The translations under genes and the position numbers were made by a program. This document shows positions 12,455 to 12,818 of a stretch of 12,818 nt of DNA, piece after piece. How positions within the stretch are numbered: the first letter of the stretch is position 1; the number at the start of each line of letters is the position of its first letter. This stretch comes from Candidatus Sifarchaeum marinoarchaea (lineage in GTDB: Archaea > Asgardarchaeota > Sifarchaeia > Borrarchaeales > Borrarchaeaceae), in NCBI GenBank assembly GCA_016294985.1, contig JAECRW010000033.1:1-12818 (forward strand). Reading direction: 5' to 3'. The notes beneath the pieces were generated by a model. The model was given only the letters and a program-made list of their open reading frames with translations. It was not told the origin of the DNA and ran no database searches.

Positions 12455-12818
12455 CTATCCTGGAGATGAAAGGTGGCGTGTTTTTAGATCCGTATAAATA
12501 GGACCTTCTGGTCTCAATTCGCTTTTTTTTAGTTTAAATGAAGTAACCATCATTTCACCGATTTCTGTATCTGAAAATTCTTGAATTGATCTTGCTAATT
12601 CACGAGTATTTCGTTTACTCTTTACCCGCGCTATTGTAGCATGTGGTGTAAATCTTTTCTTCGTTATCTTCATGCCTAGAGATTTCAGTTGCTTTTTTAA
12701 ATCCTCAGCAATTGAAACAACCTTGTCTCCACCTTCTCCGGCACCAACCCAGACAACCCTTATGAACTTTGGACTGGGAAAGACTCCTAAGCCCTTAACT
12801 TCGAGATGAAAATGATCG
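12455..12818 (-). CDS. thpR: RNA 2',3'-cyclic phosphodiesterase (2'-5' RNA ligase family), C-terminal 120 residues, runs off the right edge
   Basis: Reading the minus strand from the edge gives DHFHLEVKGLGVFPSP, then KFIRVVWVG, and on through FTPHATIARVK to the stop at 12455. HATIARV is the second HxTx motif of the 2H phosphoesterase superfamily; the first would lie beyond the window. The GLGVFPSP-x-IRVVWVG stretch is characteristic of ThpR/LigT proteins, which open 2',3'-cyclic phosphates at RNA ends and ligate 2'-5' in vitro. Family members have about 180-190 residues, so about one third is missing. The C-terminal end, KKSELRPEGPIYTDL, also fits. An internal ATG at 12673 is not the start, because the homologous sequence continues upstream of it. 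It precedes the CCA-adding enzyme gene, a pairing that I recall from other archaea. Confidence 0.93.
   Translation of the reverse strand, partial: DHFHLEVKGLGVFPSPKFIRVVWVGAGEGGDKVVSIAEDLKKQLKSLGMKITKKRFTPHATIARVKSKRNTRELARSIQEFSDTEIGEMMVTSFKLKKSELRPEGPIYTDLKTRHLSSPG

Overview
The window is archaeal, AT-rich and apparently chromosomal. The evidence is the set of archaea-specific genes: an archaeal-type ATP-dependent DNA ligase, AMP phosphorylase, the ether-lipid enzymes geranylgeranylglyceryl phosphate (GGGP) synthase and a geranylgeranyl reductase, Orc1/Cdc6, a class I CCA-adding enzyme and a ThpR-type cyclic phosphodiesterase. TATA-box promoters and mixed Shine-Dalgarno/leaderless starts agree. 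The exact lineage cannot be read from the sequence. An uncultured TACK-type archaeon (Bathyarchaeia-like) is a guess.

Layout from left to right. Positions 1-556 hold the 5' part of a TnpB gene (IS200/IS605 superfamily) that runs off the left edge on the minus strand, with its left-end hairpin. Positions 640-3144 on the plus strand hold DNA ligase and an unrecognised, mostly helical acidic protein. AMP phosphorylase (3169-4704, minus) converges on that pair. A 315-bp spacer with a 9-bp inverted repeat separates it from a small winged-helix/zinc-ribbon protein (5020-5340, plus). The stop codon of that gene overlaps the stop of geranylgeranyl reductase (5337-6479, minus), which lies downstream of GGGP synthase (6589-7359, minus); these two act in the same membrane-lipid pathway.

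Positions 7587-9000 (minus) hold two overlapping KaiC/RadA-superfamily genes. The upstream partner has intact ATPase motifs. The downstream partner has lost the Walker A lysine and the Walker B aspartate, so the pair looks like an active ATPase with a pseudo-ATPase. A perfect 16-bp palindrome sits at the predicted transcription start of the pair. Orc1/Cdc6 follows (9160-10362, minus).

The 10363-10984 spacer contains a GC-rich, hairpin-rich block of about 420 bp without a credible protein. It starts after TTGAT and ends in a hairpin followed by TTGAC, and I read it as a TnpB-less IS200/IS605-type derivative that may encode an omegaRNA-like transcript. This is the least explained part of the window. 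The right end holds CCA-adding enzyme (10985-12403, minus) downstream of a partial ThpR gene (12455-12818, minus), both concerned with RNA 3' ends and nucleotidyl chemistry.
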